A stretch of 64,000 nucleotides of DNA from Paenibacillus anaericanus. GTDB taxonomy: Bacteria; Bacillota; Bacilli; Paenibacillales; Paenibacillaceae. The position numbers and the translations under genes are program-made. Where the stretch lies: the NCBI RefSeq assembly GCF_003994475.1, contig NZ_RZNY01000002.1, forward strand, positions 1 to 64,000. Direction: 5' to 3'. The notes under the pieces are model-generated. The model did no database searches. It was not told where the DNA came from and worked only from the letters and a program-made list of their open reading frames with translations. Position 1 is the stretch's first letter. Every line of letters begins with the position of its first letter. Below, one piece after another: positions 17,201 through 25,594 of the stretch.

Positions 17201-17839
17201 TTAAGATTCGGATACGACTGTAAAACGTTCATTTAGGTGTTTTGGGTTGTCGATTTCATCAACAACGGCAATGGCATAGTCTTCATAACTTACATAGCTT
17301 TCGCCTTTGGAGTTAACGAGAAGGTTGTCTTTGCCGGTTTGATAGGAACCTGTACGTGTACCCTCTGCGAAGAATGCTGAAGGACTGATGAAGGTCCAAT
17401 TGAGATCGGATGTGCCTTGTAGGATCTCCAAGTTTTTACCTTGATTAGAAGCCGTTGGAAGGAACATGGCTGGGAAATCTGGTGTGTCCAGTACTTTTAG
17501 TGTTTTCGCTTCGTCAACATATAGGCTACCTGCTCCACCAACTACGATCAATCTTGTGTTTGTAGCACCCTTAAGTGCATCGATCAGAACGTTTCCCGCC
17601 TCAACGTGCAGATGCTCTTCTCCCATTGGAGCGCCAAACGCATTGACCACCACATCAAATTTTGTGAGATCTTCTGAAGTTAGGTTGAAAATGTCCTTTT
17701 CCAGTACTGCCACGCTTTTGTCTGCTAACTTAGAAGCATTACGAACGATAGCTGTTACCTCATGTCCCCGCTCTGCTGCTTCTTTTATGATCTGAGTTCC
17801 TGCTTTACCTGTTGCTCCAATAACTGCAATCTTTGCCAT
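17201..17839 (-). CDS. NAD(P)-binding oxidoreductase, YwnB-like
   Basis: 212 residues, an atypical short-chain/NmrA-like protein. The N-terminal IAVIGATGKAGTQI is the dinucleotide-binding GxxGxxG loop, with FDVVVNAFGAP and LIVVGGAGSLYVDE further in. B. subtilis YwnB has this size and layout and lies next to the Rrf2-type regulator YwnA. Here it follows the catE-like gene by 57 bases on the same strand and probably shares its promoter at 18851-18879. A role in quinone or electrophile stress is an inference from that context. Confidence 0.85.
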   Translation of the reverse strand: MAKIAVIGATGKAGTQIIKEAAERGHEVTAIVRNASKLADKSVAVLEKDIFNLTSEDLTKFDVVVNAFGAPMGEEHLHVEAGNVLIDALKGATNTRLIVVGGAGSLYVDEAKTLKVLDTPDFPAMFLPTASNQGKNLEILQGTSDLNWTFISPSAFFAEGTRTGSYQTGKDNLLVNSKGESYVSYEDYAIAVVDEIDNPKHLNERFTVVSES

Positions 17840-17896
17840 GTTAATTTCCTCCTGAATAAATGTATTTGTTAGATAGTTAATAAATATGTTGTTGGT

Positions 17897-18763
17897 TTAT
17901 GGCTGAACGACCAGCTTGATCCCAATACCAAACGGATCGCGGAAACTTACCGAATTAGGCTGACGCTCGAATGGAACATCGGCATCGACAATTCGACTCA
18001 CTACGGTATCCAGTTCATTCATATTAGGAAGCGTAATTGTAAAATGACGTAATCCTACCGCATTATCTGGTGCAGCTGGAGCTCCCTTACCTGCCCAGGT
18101 ATTTAATCCAATATGATGATGATATCCTCCAGCTGAGATGAATAATGCTTCCCCGCCAAGATGCGCCACGACTTCGAAACCAAGCACACCGCAATAAAAT
18201 GCTTTCCCCTGAATTAAGTCTCCTACATGAAAATGAACATGACCGATCCGGGTTGCGGAGGGAAGTCCATTCCACTGCGCTCCTTCGGAGGCAGCGAGTA
18301 ATCCATCAATATCCACGGGGTCCGTGGTCATAATGTACTCACCTTGCTCATCTTTTTTCCAAGTATCACGTGGACGATCCGCATAGATTTCAATCCCATT
18401 ACCGTCAGGATCGCTCAGGTACAGTGCCTCGCTGACCAAATGATCTCCTTGTCCAACAGGTATTTTATTCTGAGCTAGATTACGAAGTACTAATCCTAAA
18501 GACAACCGATCTGGTACTAGAATGGCAAAGTGATAAAGACCAGAAACAGACCTCGTGGTTAGGGAGTGAAATTGATCACTCTCCTCAAGTATGAGTAGCA
18601 CATGACTTCCATCAGTTGTAAGTTCAGCAATATTTCCTTCTTGCTTTATTAAATTGAACCCAATCACATCACGATAAAATGGAAGCGATGTTTGAAGGGA
18701 TTTAACTTTTAAATGTACGGTCCCAATAGCAGCCTCGGGATGAAGGAGCTGTGACTGTGGCAT
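17897..18763 (-). CDS. VOC-family ring-cleavage dioxygenase, CatE-like
   Basis: 288 residues with two vicinal-oxygen-chelate modules, close in length to B. subtilis CatE (catechol-2,3-dioxygenase, ~285). Candidate metal ligands are His in GHVHFHVGD and in GGYHHHIGLN. The usual third ligand Glu near the C-terminus is not obvious (FGIGIKLVV), although the first module retains NGIEIYADR. AGGGGAG precedes the ATG. It heads the operon with the YwnB-like gene, and its promoter carries two copies of the operator also found at the rrf2 gene. Confidence 0.82.
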   Translation of the reverse strand: MPQSQLLHPEAAIGTVHLKVKSLQTSLPFYRDVIGFNLIKQEGNIAELTTDGSHVLLILEESDQFHSLTTRSVSGLYHFAILVPDRLSLGLVLRNLAQNKIPVGQGDHLVSEALYLSDPDGNGIEIYADRPRDTWKKDEQGEYIMTTDPVDIDGLLAASEGAQWNGLPSATRIGHVHFHVGDLIQGKAFYCGVLGFEVVAHLGGEALFISAGGYHHHIGLNTWAGKGAPAAPDNAVGLRHFTITLPNMNELDTVVSRIVDADVPFERQPNSVSFRDPFGIGIKLVVQP

Positions 18764-18819
18764 AACTTCTCCCCTCCTATTTTCATAATAATAAGTATTT
18801 TTTAATTAAGTGACTTAGC

Positions 18820-18879
18820 TGTAATCGAAACAGTTACACTTCCTGTAATCAGTATAGTTACATCCCATAAATATGTCAA
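18820..18879 (-). promoter_or_regulatory. catE promoter with two TGTAAY-N7-RTTACA operators
   Basis: On the minus strand a sigma-A promoter TTGACA-17-TATACT (18879-18874 and 18856-18851). Two 19-bp dyads overlap or follow it: TGTAACTATACTGATTACA (18862-18844), covering the -10, and TGTAACTGTTTCGATTACA (18838-18820). They are 24 bp apart centre to centre. The first is nearly the same as the dyad over the -10 of the rrf2 gene. The remaining bases up to 19099 hold the plus-strand acetyltransferase leader and nothing else seen. Confidence 0.8.
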
Positions 18880-19099
18880 CACTAAGATTTACTATCTTGG
18901 TAGTATGAACAGTTCATTGCGATTATAGGCGAAGCGAACGAGCATATTCTTTATACGAAGAGAGCCACTGTGAGCTTAAATATATACTGTATATAGAAAT
19001 TACTGTTATTATTAGCCTGTTGATAATCTATAATTAAGTTCATACGTACGGTGAAATGAAATAAATAGTTCGTGTTGTGCGATGAACATGGGAGGTAAC

Positions 19100-19552
19100 A
19101 TGAATATACTGTTGAAAGATATTGATAATGAAAATTGGGAAAAATGCATTTCTTTAACCACGGATAAAGAGGGTCAACATTTTATTATTGAGGAATTTGT
19201 TGCATCCAACGCTGTATCTATTGCTCAATCAAAAATTCAAGACGGTTGGATTACCAAAGCCATCTATGATGATGAAATTATGGTTGGATTCGCCATGTAT
19301 GGTTTTAGTTATGAGGATAATTTATATGAAATATGCAGAATCATGATAGACCATAAATATCAAGGAAAAGGATATGGGAAGGTAGCACTGGGGAAAGTGA
19401 TTGAAGAAATGAAGAACTTTCATGATTGCCATGAAATTTTTATATCCTTCGAACCTGACAATCTAATTGGGAAAAGACTGTATGAAAGTTTTAATTTTAA
19501 AGATACCGGTGAGATTATTGAAGATGAATTGTTGTATAGTTTGAAATTATAG
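19100..19552 (+). CDS. GNAT N-acetyltransferase, polyamine-type
   Basis: About 150 residues resembling the spermine/spermidine acetyltransferase branch (BltD-like): the core runs YEICRIMIDHKYQGKGYGKVAL for CoA binding, then EIFISFEPDNLIGKRLYESFNF. GGAGG lies four bases before the ATG at 19100; an ATG at 19082 overlaps no ribosome site. Polyamine as acceptor is suggested by family resemblance only. Monocistronic, ended by the hairpin at 19609. Confidence 0.82.
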   Translation: MNILLKDIDNENWEKCISLTTDKEGQHFIIEEFVASNAVSIAQSKIQDGWITKAIYDDEIMVGFAMYGFSYEDNLYEICRIMIDHKYQGKGYGKVALGKVIEEMKNFHDCHEIFISFEPDNLIGKRLYESFNFKDTGEIIEDELLYSLKL

Positions 19553-19604
19553 TAATACATATCCTTCCTTAGCCTATTTTTAAAAGATCATAATAAGCAC
19601 AACA

Positions 19605-19644
19605 AAACAACAAGTTCCGATAACCCGGAAACTTGTTGTTTTTT
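19605..19644. terminator. Bidirectional terminator
   Basis: Stem ACAACAAGTTCCG with CGGAAACTTGTTGT (one bulged A), A-rich before and TTTTTT after, between two convergent acetyltransferase genes. Confidence 0.8.
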
Positions 19645-19657
19645 GACCGCTATGGTA

Positions 19658-20179
19658 TCAACGCTCATCAATAATACTATTAAAAGTGGCCCCACCCGTT
19701 AAACTTAAGGTCATTTCCCAAGTGGCCGCATAACCACTCCGCTCATACAATCTCCTCGCTTCCTTACCCGAAGCGATTAACTTTGCCTCCAGTATTCCTT
19801 TGGAGATCAACCAATCATGGGTATGCGTAAGTAGTACCTTTGCCAACCCTTTACCCCGATGCTCTGGGACCGTGTATACATCCACAATCCAGCCGTAACT
19901 ACCTGGACGAAACAGGAAATACGGAAAGTCATCCTTAATTAAAGCACCGCAAATTGCGACGGGGACAAGGCTGTCAGTAGGATAAGCTACATAATGTCGT
20001 AAACGGCCTGCGCCAAACTCCCTGCTATACATCTCTTGCAGGATCTGTTTGGAGTCAGAGATTAGGACTTCATCAGATACACCCATCTCACTGAACATTC
20101 TTTGACGAAAATCCAATGCCAGTGGGAGTTCTTCCTCTGTGATTTCACGAATGTAATAATGATCAGCCAACCCACTCAT
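19658..20179 (-). CDS. GNAT N-acetyltransferase
   Basis: 173 residues: DVYTVPEHRGKGLAKVLLTHTHDW for CoA binding and EARRLYERSGYA near the C-terminus. Its ATG overlaps the TGA of the upstream FMN-split-barrel gene by four bases, so the two are translationally coupled. Last gene of the radical-SAM operon. Acceptor unknown. Confidence 0.83.
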   Translation of the reverse strand: MSGLADHYYIREITEEELPLALDFRQRMFSEMGVSDEVLISDSKQILQEMYSREFGAGRLRHYVAYPTDSLVPVAICGALIKDDFPYFLFRPGSYGWIVDVYTVPEHRGKGLAKVLLTHTHDWLISKGILEAKLIASGKEARRLYERSGYAATWEMTLSLTGGATFNSIIDER

Positions 20180-20664
20180 TCGCTGAACTCTACAGTGTGG
20201 ACAGTATTCGCCAGTCGGTCTAGATGTACATAGAATGGCTGCCCCGCCTCCTGCAGTGTGAGTCGCTCACGGTAAGTCTGGTTCCGAACTTCCTCCGGTT
20301 CAATCACACATACGGCTGCGAGATCAACATCTCCTAGGCGTTCCCGGACGGCAATGTAATGTTCTTCAAATAAAGTACCGCATATATGAATTCGTGTTGG
20401 CTTCCCCTTTATTTTATAGCTTGATTCATCGCCCTTTACTGTGACCGAAACATACTGATCATGCCACAAACTGCGCGTAATATTCTCAAATGTTCGCGAG
20501 GACTCCAGCAACTCCAGGTACACAATCCTCCCCTCTTGATCCACATGCAATGACTGCTTTACTGCTGTATGCGGTACACCATCTCCATCTAAAGTTGCAA
20601 GCACTTTTACGGAATCCTTATTATTGATCAACTCGACTACCTTCTGCTCCCAGACAACTGCCAT
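20176..20664 (-). CDS. Pyridoxamine 5'-phosphate oxidase-like FMN split-barrel protein
   Basis: 162 residues. KVLATLDGDGVPHTAVKQSL is the usual strand-turn-strand opening of the split-barrel flavin-binding fold, and SRTFENITRS covers the flavin phosphate region. Members are flavin- or F420-dependent oxidoreductases or flavin sensors; the substrate is unknown. AGGAGG precedes the ATG. It lies 95 bases after the radical-SAM gene and overlaps the GNAT gene. Confidence 0.78.
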   Translation of the reverse strand: MAVVWEQKVVELINNKDSVKVLATLDGDGVPHTAVKQSLHVDQEGRIVYLELLESSRTFENITRSLWHDQYVSVTVKGDESSYKIKGKPTRIHICGTLFEEHYIAVRERLGDVDLAAVCVIEPEEVRNQTYRERLTLQEAGQPFYVHLDRLANTVHTVEFSE

Positions 20665-20759
20665 CTAAGTCCCTCCTAATTCATTCTTTTCACCAAAAAG
20701 TTAGCCATGAGACGAGCGCACCGCGGTTCAGTACTACACCCAGTAAGAGTTCGTGCGGA

Positions 20760-22016
20760 TTACCAGATTCGTGATAGATCTCCATCCGGATGGTTGCCGC
20801 AACGACGGTAATCATCAAAGTCGATTCCAAGTGAGTATTTACGCCGTATAGAATCGAGCCCTGTAGCCAAACGAACATAATATTCAAGCGAAGCGTTATG
20901 TTGATCATGGAATTCAGATTGTGGACGAGGAATCCAAACCATATACACAGTGGAAACCCCTTTCTCCGCTAGATCTTCCGCTTCTTCAAGGGTGGCCTTG
21001 AGTGCATCCTCCTCTTTGGTGAAACCATAAGGCCGAGCTAGTTCTACACCACTTACAATGCCGGTATTTACATTTCCTTTGCCAAAAATACCGACAGCAC
21101 GCACCAGCCTGTTCTTCCACTCCTGATAGCCGATCCACTCGGCCTTCCCCGGGCAAATCCAATCGAATAATCGCTCGTTCAGCACCTCGATATCTGCCGT
21201 ATAACTCATCACTCCAGTTTCGTTGTACAAACGTTCCAACTGTTTCTCATTGAAGGCAGTGGCGATCAGTTGAGAGGGAAATTTCGGCGTGTTGAAGTAT
21301 TGTCCAATGGCCTGCAACAGCTTAATATAATAGTTCACTTCCTCGTCAAAAGGTTCTACTCCCCTGGTATCCGACCCTGCCGTAAGTGTAATGCTCGAAT
21401 ATCTTCCAGGTTGCTTCAACGCTTCCCCGACTACCTCACCAACCTCTTGAGGATTTAATCTCGGGTGTACGCCCAGGCCCGTACGCTGATGTTTCAAGTG
21501 GTTAACAATATCACAGTATTTGCAGCCATTGTCGTTCTCCCAGAAGTGGCAGTAGCTTGATGGCATAATCTGCAATCTCTGCGGTCTAGCCGTCACCACA
21601 AACTCCATGGGTTTCCCCTTCGAGGTGAGCTTGTCATAAAAAGAAGGCTTCGGCCAATATTCCACCTCTTCAATCACCTTATCTCCATCCAACAGAACCA
21701 ATTTGTCTCCTAGATAATCCACTACATAGGGATTAAGCTCAGCTGGAGTCGGGTCCGTCAACAACGTTGTTCCATCTCGCAGCAGGAGAGACTCTGGGAG
21801 TGGTGTAAGTTGATCATCCCGGGACCCAAATAATGCAGCTCCCCGCACTTGGTGAATCTGTGGATTGAATACGGTAAGTGCCCGATCCGAATACCTCACC
21901 CCTCGCCGCTGAGCATCAATCTTAATCGCTACCAACCTTGGGAATTCGGGGAACTTCTCTAGCACTTCATCCAACGTTAAATCCCGATCGAGTATTCCAG
22001 TTTGACGCAAAGCCAT
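20760..22016 (-). CDS. Radical-SAM-like protein of unknown function
   Basis: About 418 residues. The presumed Fe-S cluster segment is SSYCHFWENDNGCKYCD, i.e. Cys-x8-Cys-x2-Cys, not the classical Cx3Cx2C. TLTAGSDTRGVEPF after it looks like the SAM-binding glycine segment, and the barrel runs to about residue 400. The first ~110 residues form an extra domain (FNPQIHQVRGAALFGSRDD ... LLLRDGT). GGAGG stands eight bases before the ATG at 22016. It heads an operon with the FMN-type protein and a GNAT enzyme, behind a long structured leader. The reaction is unknown. Confidence 0.75.
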   Translation of the reverse strand: MALRQTGILDRDLTLDEVLEKFPEFPRLVAIKIDAQRRGVRYSDRALTVFNPQIHQVRGAALFGSRDDQLTPLPESLLLRDGTTLLTDPTPAELNPYVVDYLGDKLVLLDGDKVIEEVEYWPKPSFYDKLTSKGKPMEFVVTARPQRLQIMPSSYCHFWENDNGCKYCDIVNHLKHQRTGLGVHPRLNPQEVGEVVGEALKQPGRYSSITLTAGSDTRGVEPFDEEVNYYIKLLQAIGQYFNTPKFPSQLIATAFNEKQLERLYNETGVMSYTADIEVLNERLFDWICPGKAEWIGYQEWKNRLVRAVGIFGKGNVNTGIVSGVELARPYGFTKEEDALKATLEEAEDLAEKGVSTVYMVWIPRPQSEFHDQHNASLEYYVRLATGLDSIRRKYSLGIDFDDYRRCGNHPDGDLSRIW

Positions 22017-22052
22017 AAAGCATACCTCCCATTTTCTCTTCAAAATGTGGAA

Positions 22053-22108
22053 CAAAAAAGAGACCGAAATTCATTAGCGGCAATTTGCCGGCATGAACAT
22101 GCGGTCTC
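22053..22108 (-). terminator. Leader terminator just upstream of the radical-SAM gene
   Basis: On the minus strand GAGACCG (22108-22102) pairs with CGGTCTC (22066-22060), followed at once by TTTTTTG. An inner hairpin CGGCA/TGCCG (22090-22078) sits in the loop. It ends 37 bases before the start codon, so reading through it is needed for expression. Confidence 0.8.
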
Positions 22109-22254
22109 CAGTAGATCTGGTCAACTTTGTGTAATGTGGCTTGAAACTGTCAGTGCCACATTAAAATCTATATAGTATCTATGTATGTACCGGAGTGAGA
22201 CTCCGTGTCTGAAATGTTACTCCACATTCTAGGCGGTACATTCTGCGCTGTCAA
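22109..22254 (-). promoter_or_regulatory. Promoter and structured 5' leader of the radical-SAM operon
   Basis: Sigma-A promoter TTGACA-17-TAGAAT (22254-22249, 22231-22226) overlaps the end of the tetR gene. The ~200-base leader contains a hairpin CGGAG/CTCCG (22205-22191), a perfect 8-bp hairpin AATGTGGC/GCCACATT (22162-22133), then the terminator. AATGTGG also occurs at the very start and CCACATT again just after the terminator, so alternative pairings exist. It matches no riboswitch class I can recognise. Confidence 0.65.
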
Positions 22255-23033
22255 TCCCTTTTTACACATTTAATTCCAATCTCCTTATTCATCATCTCTA
22301 GAAACTGGCGAGAGACGGAACTGAAGGTAGATGGCGAGTGTATGTTGATACCCGACATTACGGAGAAAAACATTTGTGCATACACTCCAGAATCTACTTC
22401 TTGCTTATATAGCCCCCTCCGCTTTCCTTCCTCCAAATTGTCTTGTAACAGCTTCACCGTATATTCCCTTAGGCGGTCAAAGCCATCCTTAACTTGAGCG
22501 TTGTGTTTGGAGTAATAAATCATAGTTGCGTACAGATGACTGGTATTGGGATCATTGGCGTAACGATCAAAATAATTCATGAACAGCTCAAAAAAAAGGA
22601 TTGGATCGTCACTTTCTTTTCGCAGATTCTCAAGGGTTTGAAATCTTCTGTCCTGCTCATTATGGATGCTGGCTACAAGTAACTCTTCTTTGTTGGAGAA
22701 ATAGCGATATAATGATGATCGGGTAATTCCCGCCGCCCTTGCTATATCCTCCATATCGATGTCCTGAAATGTATGTTTGGAGAACTCCTCCACTGCTGCA
22801 GCTACAATCCTATTCTGCATAGAACGGATCTCTGCAAGGTCTATTTCTCCCCTATCCCGTATATTATCAAACAACTCCTCCTTCGAGGAAAAGTGTTGAT
22901 AAAACGTTGACTTGCTTATTTTGCATTCGCTGACAATGCGTGAAATACGAAGAGCTTGAACCCCCTCGTTATTCATAATGTGGTTCGCGGACTCCAGAAT
23001 TTGCTCCCGCACTGATTCATTGTGAGTCATCAT
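22251..23033 (-). CDS. TetR/AcrR-family regulator with two tandem HTH domains
   Basis: 260 residues, longer than the usual ~190-200. Residues ~8-58 form a TetR_N helix-turn-helix (ILESANHIMNNEG ... STFYQHFSSKEELF). Residues ~74-125 form a second (AAAVEEFSKHTFQDIDMEDIARAAGITRSSLYRYFSNKEELL). A single ligand-binding region follows (~130-250). It lies between the radical-SAM operon, transcribed the same way, and the divergent ssuD operon, so it may control either. The doubled DNA-binding domain is unusual. Confidence 0.88.
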   Translation of the reverse strand: MMTHNESVREQILESANHIMNNEGVQALRISRIVSECKISKSTFYQHFSSKEELFDNIRDRGEIDLAEIRSMQNRIVAAAVEEFSKHTFQDIDMEDIARAAGITRSSLYRYFSNKEELLVASIHNEQDRRFQTLENLRKESDDPILFFELFMNYFDRYANDPNTSHLYATMIYYSKHNAQVKDGFDRLREYTVKLLQDNLEEGKRRGLYKQEVDSGVYAQMFFSVMSGINIHSPSTFSSVSRQFLEMMNKEIGIKCVKRD

Positions 23034-23120
23034 GGTCTCCTGTCATGGTTCAGTTCATAGCGCCATTCTATATGGGAAACCCGGAATCCGTCAATTTGAC
23101 TTATCCAGACTAAAATTCAC

Positions 23121-23275
23121 TTGACACATCGGATTACTAGAATTTATATTGGAAGACAATAACATAATGACTTAAATCACCATCAGCCGATCGGTCTACT
23201 GAAGGCGTTCAATGGTTGTTCCTACTTGGGAAAAGCTATGTTCAGTCTGTAGACAAGAATGTCTGTATGGTTTTT
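23121..23275 (+). promoter_or_regulatory. Promoter and leader of the ssuD operon
   Basis: TTGACA (23121-23126), 18 bases, TATATT (23145-23150). The ~190-base leader holds a small hairpin AGACA/TGTCT (23251-23264) followed after a few bases by TTTTTTT (23271-23277), a weak terminator-like arrangement. ACCAT at 23179 and ATGGT at 23212 could pair around it. No known riboswitch is recognised. Confidence 0.5.
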
Positions 23276-23340
23276 TTGTTGTTCATAAAACCAAGGATTT
23301 TAATGCGAATAATCAATAATCTGAAGGGAGCTGCTCATTC

Positions 23341-24468
23341 ATGAATGTATTCTGGTTTATTCCAACCTATGGCGATGGCAAATATTTAGGGACTGATAAA
23401 GGAAGTAGGGCAGCTACGCCAGCGTATTTCCGGCAAATCGCTACAGCTGTTGACGATCTAGGTTTCGACGGAGTGCTGATCCCCACCGGACGAGGTTGTG
23501 AAGATGCTTGGGTCATCGCATCATCCCTTATTCCTTTAACCAAGAGACTCAAATTTCTTGTCGCCATCCGTCCAGACCTTATGTCTCCGACGCTCGCTGC
23601 CAGAATGGCAGCTACTTTTGACCGTAGTTCTGAAGGTCGCCTTCTGATAAACATAGTCACTGGAGGAGACACAGAAGAGTTAGAAGCGGATGGTGTTTTC
23701 CTTAATCATGACGAGCGTTATGAACGTGCAGATGAGTTTCTAACGATATGGCGTCAGGCTATCAAGCAAGAGGAAACCACCTACTCTGGTAAACACATTC
23801 AGGTAAACAAAGCAAAAGTGTTGTACCCCACTGTTCAAACCCCTTACCCACCGCTGTATTTCGGAGGATCTTCGGATGCAGCAATACGGACGGCAGCTAA
23901 GCATATCGACGTTTACCTCACTTGGGGAGAACCACCGGATCAGGTAAAAGCCAAGATTGACGCCGTTCGGCTCCTTGCGGCACAGGAAGGACGCACCGTC
24001 CGATTCGGAATTCGGCTCCATGTTATCGTACGGGAAACACGCGAGGCGGCCTGGAAAGCGGCTGACGAATTGATCTCTCATTTGGACGACGACACCATTG
24101 CTCGTGCCCAAAAGGTATTTGCCAAAATGGACTCCGTAGGCCAAAAGAGAATGTCTGATCTTCATAACGGAGACCGTACCAAGCTTGAAATTAGCCCGGA
24201 CCTCTGGGCCGGTGTTGGTCTTGTACGTGGTGGTGCCGGAACAGCACTTGTAGGTGATCCTGAAACCGTGGCCGCCAGAATGCAGGAATATGCTGACCTC
24301 GGAATTGAGACCTTTGTATTCTCTGGATATCCGCATCTAGAGGAGGCCTACCGAGTGGCAGAACTTCTATTTCCGCATCTTCCGCTAACTGGACGTGATT
24401 CAAACCGAAATAAACTAACTTCAAGCATCAAAGGTGAGGCTGTTGCGCTTGGAAATGCAGAGAAATGA
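23341..24468 (+). CDS. ssuD: FMNH2-dependent alkanesulfonate monooxygenase
   Basis: 375 residues, the length of SsuD. A bacterial-luciferase-like (LLM) barrel: [18 protein letters not shown] at the N-terminus, [33 protein letters not shown] and the C-terminal [40 protein letters not shown] segment typical of SsuD. It cleaves C-S bonds of alkanesulfonates to sulfite and an aldehyde, using reduced FMN from a reductase. The ATG lies after GGGAG. First gene of an operon with a binding protein, two permeases and an amidohydrolase; the tandem-HTH TetR gene is divergent. Confidence 0.92.
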   Translation: MNVFWFIPTYGDGKYLGTDKGSRAATPAYFRQIATAVDDLGFDGVLIPTGRGCEDAWVIASSLIPLTKRLKFLVAIRPDLMSPTLAARMAATFDRSSEGRLLINIVTGGDTEELEADGVFLNHDERYERADEFLTIWRQAIKQEETTYSGKHIQVNKAKVLYPTVQTPYPPLYFGGSSDAAIRTAAKHIDVYLTWGEPPDQVKAKIDAVRLLAAQEGRTVRFGIRLHVIVRETREAAWKAADELISHLDDDTIARAQKVFAKMDSVGQKRMSDLHNGDRTKLEISPDLWAGVGLVRGGAGTALVGDPETVAARMQEYADLGIETFVFSGYPHLEEAYRVAELLFPHLPLTGRDSNRNKLTSSIKGEAVALGNAEK

Positions 24469-24490
24469 ATAATAAAGGAGGAACTATCCA

Positions 24491-25585
24491 ATGAAAAGGT
24501 TAGGAAAAAGTAGAACATTAATCTTGTTAATCGCACTACCTTTCTTGATTGCCGGCTGCGGTAATAGCGGAACGAACTCCTCATCTGGATCGAACAGCCC
24601 TACCGCCGCTCCAGCGGATACCAGTACTGAAACTGCCGCCCCTTCCACATCGGAAGCAACCAAGCACTATGAAGGAGTGACGCTTACTCTTGGTATCCAA
24701 CCTGCTCCAGGACCCTATGCTCTCGCCCGAAGCAAAGGCTGGTTTGAAGAAGAGTTTGGTAAAGTTGGCGTCAAAGTAGAATTTGCTGAGTTCCAAACGG
24801 GCCCTCCCATGACCGAAGCCATCGCTGCAAACCGTCTGGACTTTGCTGGGTTGGGCAATCTTCCGGTTGTTACCGCTCAGGCTGCTGATATTAAATTCAC
24901 CGAGATATCTAACATCATCGAAGGAAAAAACAATGTTGCCATCATTGTACCTAAGGGCAGCAAGATTACAAAAGTAGAAGAATTGAAGGGTAAGAAAATA
25001 GCTGTTGCAAAAGGTAGCAATGCCTATAACTTTCTATATCGAGGGTTGGACAAAGTTGGCCTGAAACCAACAGATGTAGAAGTCATACAACTTCAACCGA
25101 ACGAAGCTCAACCTGCCTTTGAAACTGGAGCTGTTGATGCATGGGCCACTTGGGATCCGTATATAACAACGAACGTTCTCACTGGAAAAGCCACCATCTT
25201 AACTGACGGTGAAACGCTTGGCGTCCTTTCCCCTTCTTTCTTGATTGTCCGTACTAAGCTTGCTCAGGACTTTCCTGAGTTGGTCACAACCTTTCTAAAG
25301 GTTTATGAGCAAGCCCGTGTCTGGGAGAGTCAACATGAGGATGAGGCTAATAAGCTGTACGCAGAGCAATTTCAGATCGATGAAACGGTCCTCAAGGCGC
25401 TTCGGGAACGAAACGCAGCCGTCAATCTACCGATAAGTCCTGAAGTGATTGAACAACAGCAACAAACAGCTGATTTCCAATTTGAGCAGCAGACCATCCG
25501 CAAGAAAATCGATACCTCCACGATTGTAGATAACCAATTTATCGAGCAAGCCATTAAGGATGCGGCCCAAGAACCGAGACCATGA
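24491..25585 (+). CDS. Sulfonate/nitrate/taurine-type ABC substrate-binding lipoprotein
   Basis: 364 residues. A lipoprotein signal ends in the lipobox LIAGC, followed by a Ser/Thr/Ala/Pro-rich linker (~25-55). The mature part is a two-lobed SsuA/NrtA-like binding protein (LTLGIQPAPGPYALARSKGWFEEEFGKVGVKVEF; DAWATWDPY). It would present an organosulfur compound to the membrane permeases. Twenty-two bases after ssuD with GGAGG before the ATG. Confidence 0.9.
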   Translation: MKRLGKSRTLILLIALPFLIAGCGNSGTNSSSGSNSPTAAPADTSTETAAPSTSEATKHYEGVTLTLGIQPAPGPYALARSKGWFEEEFGKVGVKVEFAEFQTGPPMTEAIAANRLDFAGLGNLPVVTAQAADIKFTEISNIIEGKNNVAIIVPKGSKITKVEELKGKKIAVAKGSNAYNFLYRGLDKVGLKPTDVEVIQLQPNEAQPAFETGAVDAWATWDPYITTNVLTGKATILTDGETLGVLSPSFLIVRTKLAQDFPELVTTFLKVYEQARVWESQHEDEANKLYAEQFQIDETVLKALRERNAAVNLPISPEVIEQQQQTADFQFEQQTIRKKIDTSTIVDNQFIEQAIKDAAQEPRP

Positions 25586-25594
25586 GGTGAACCC

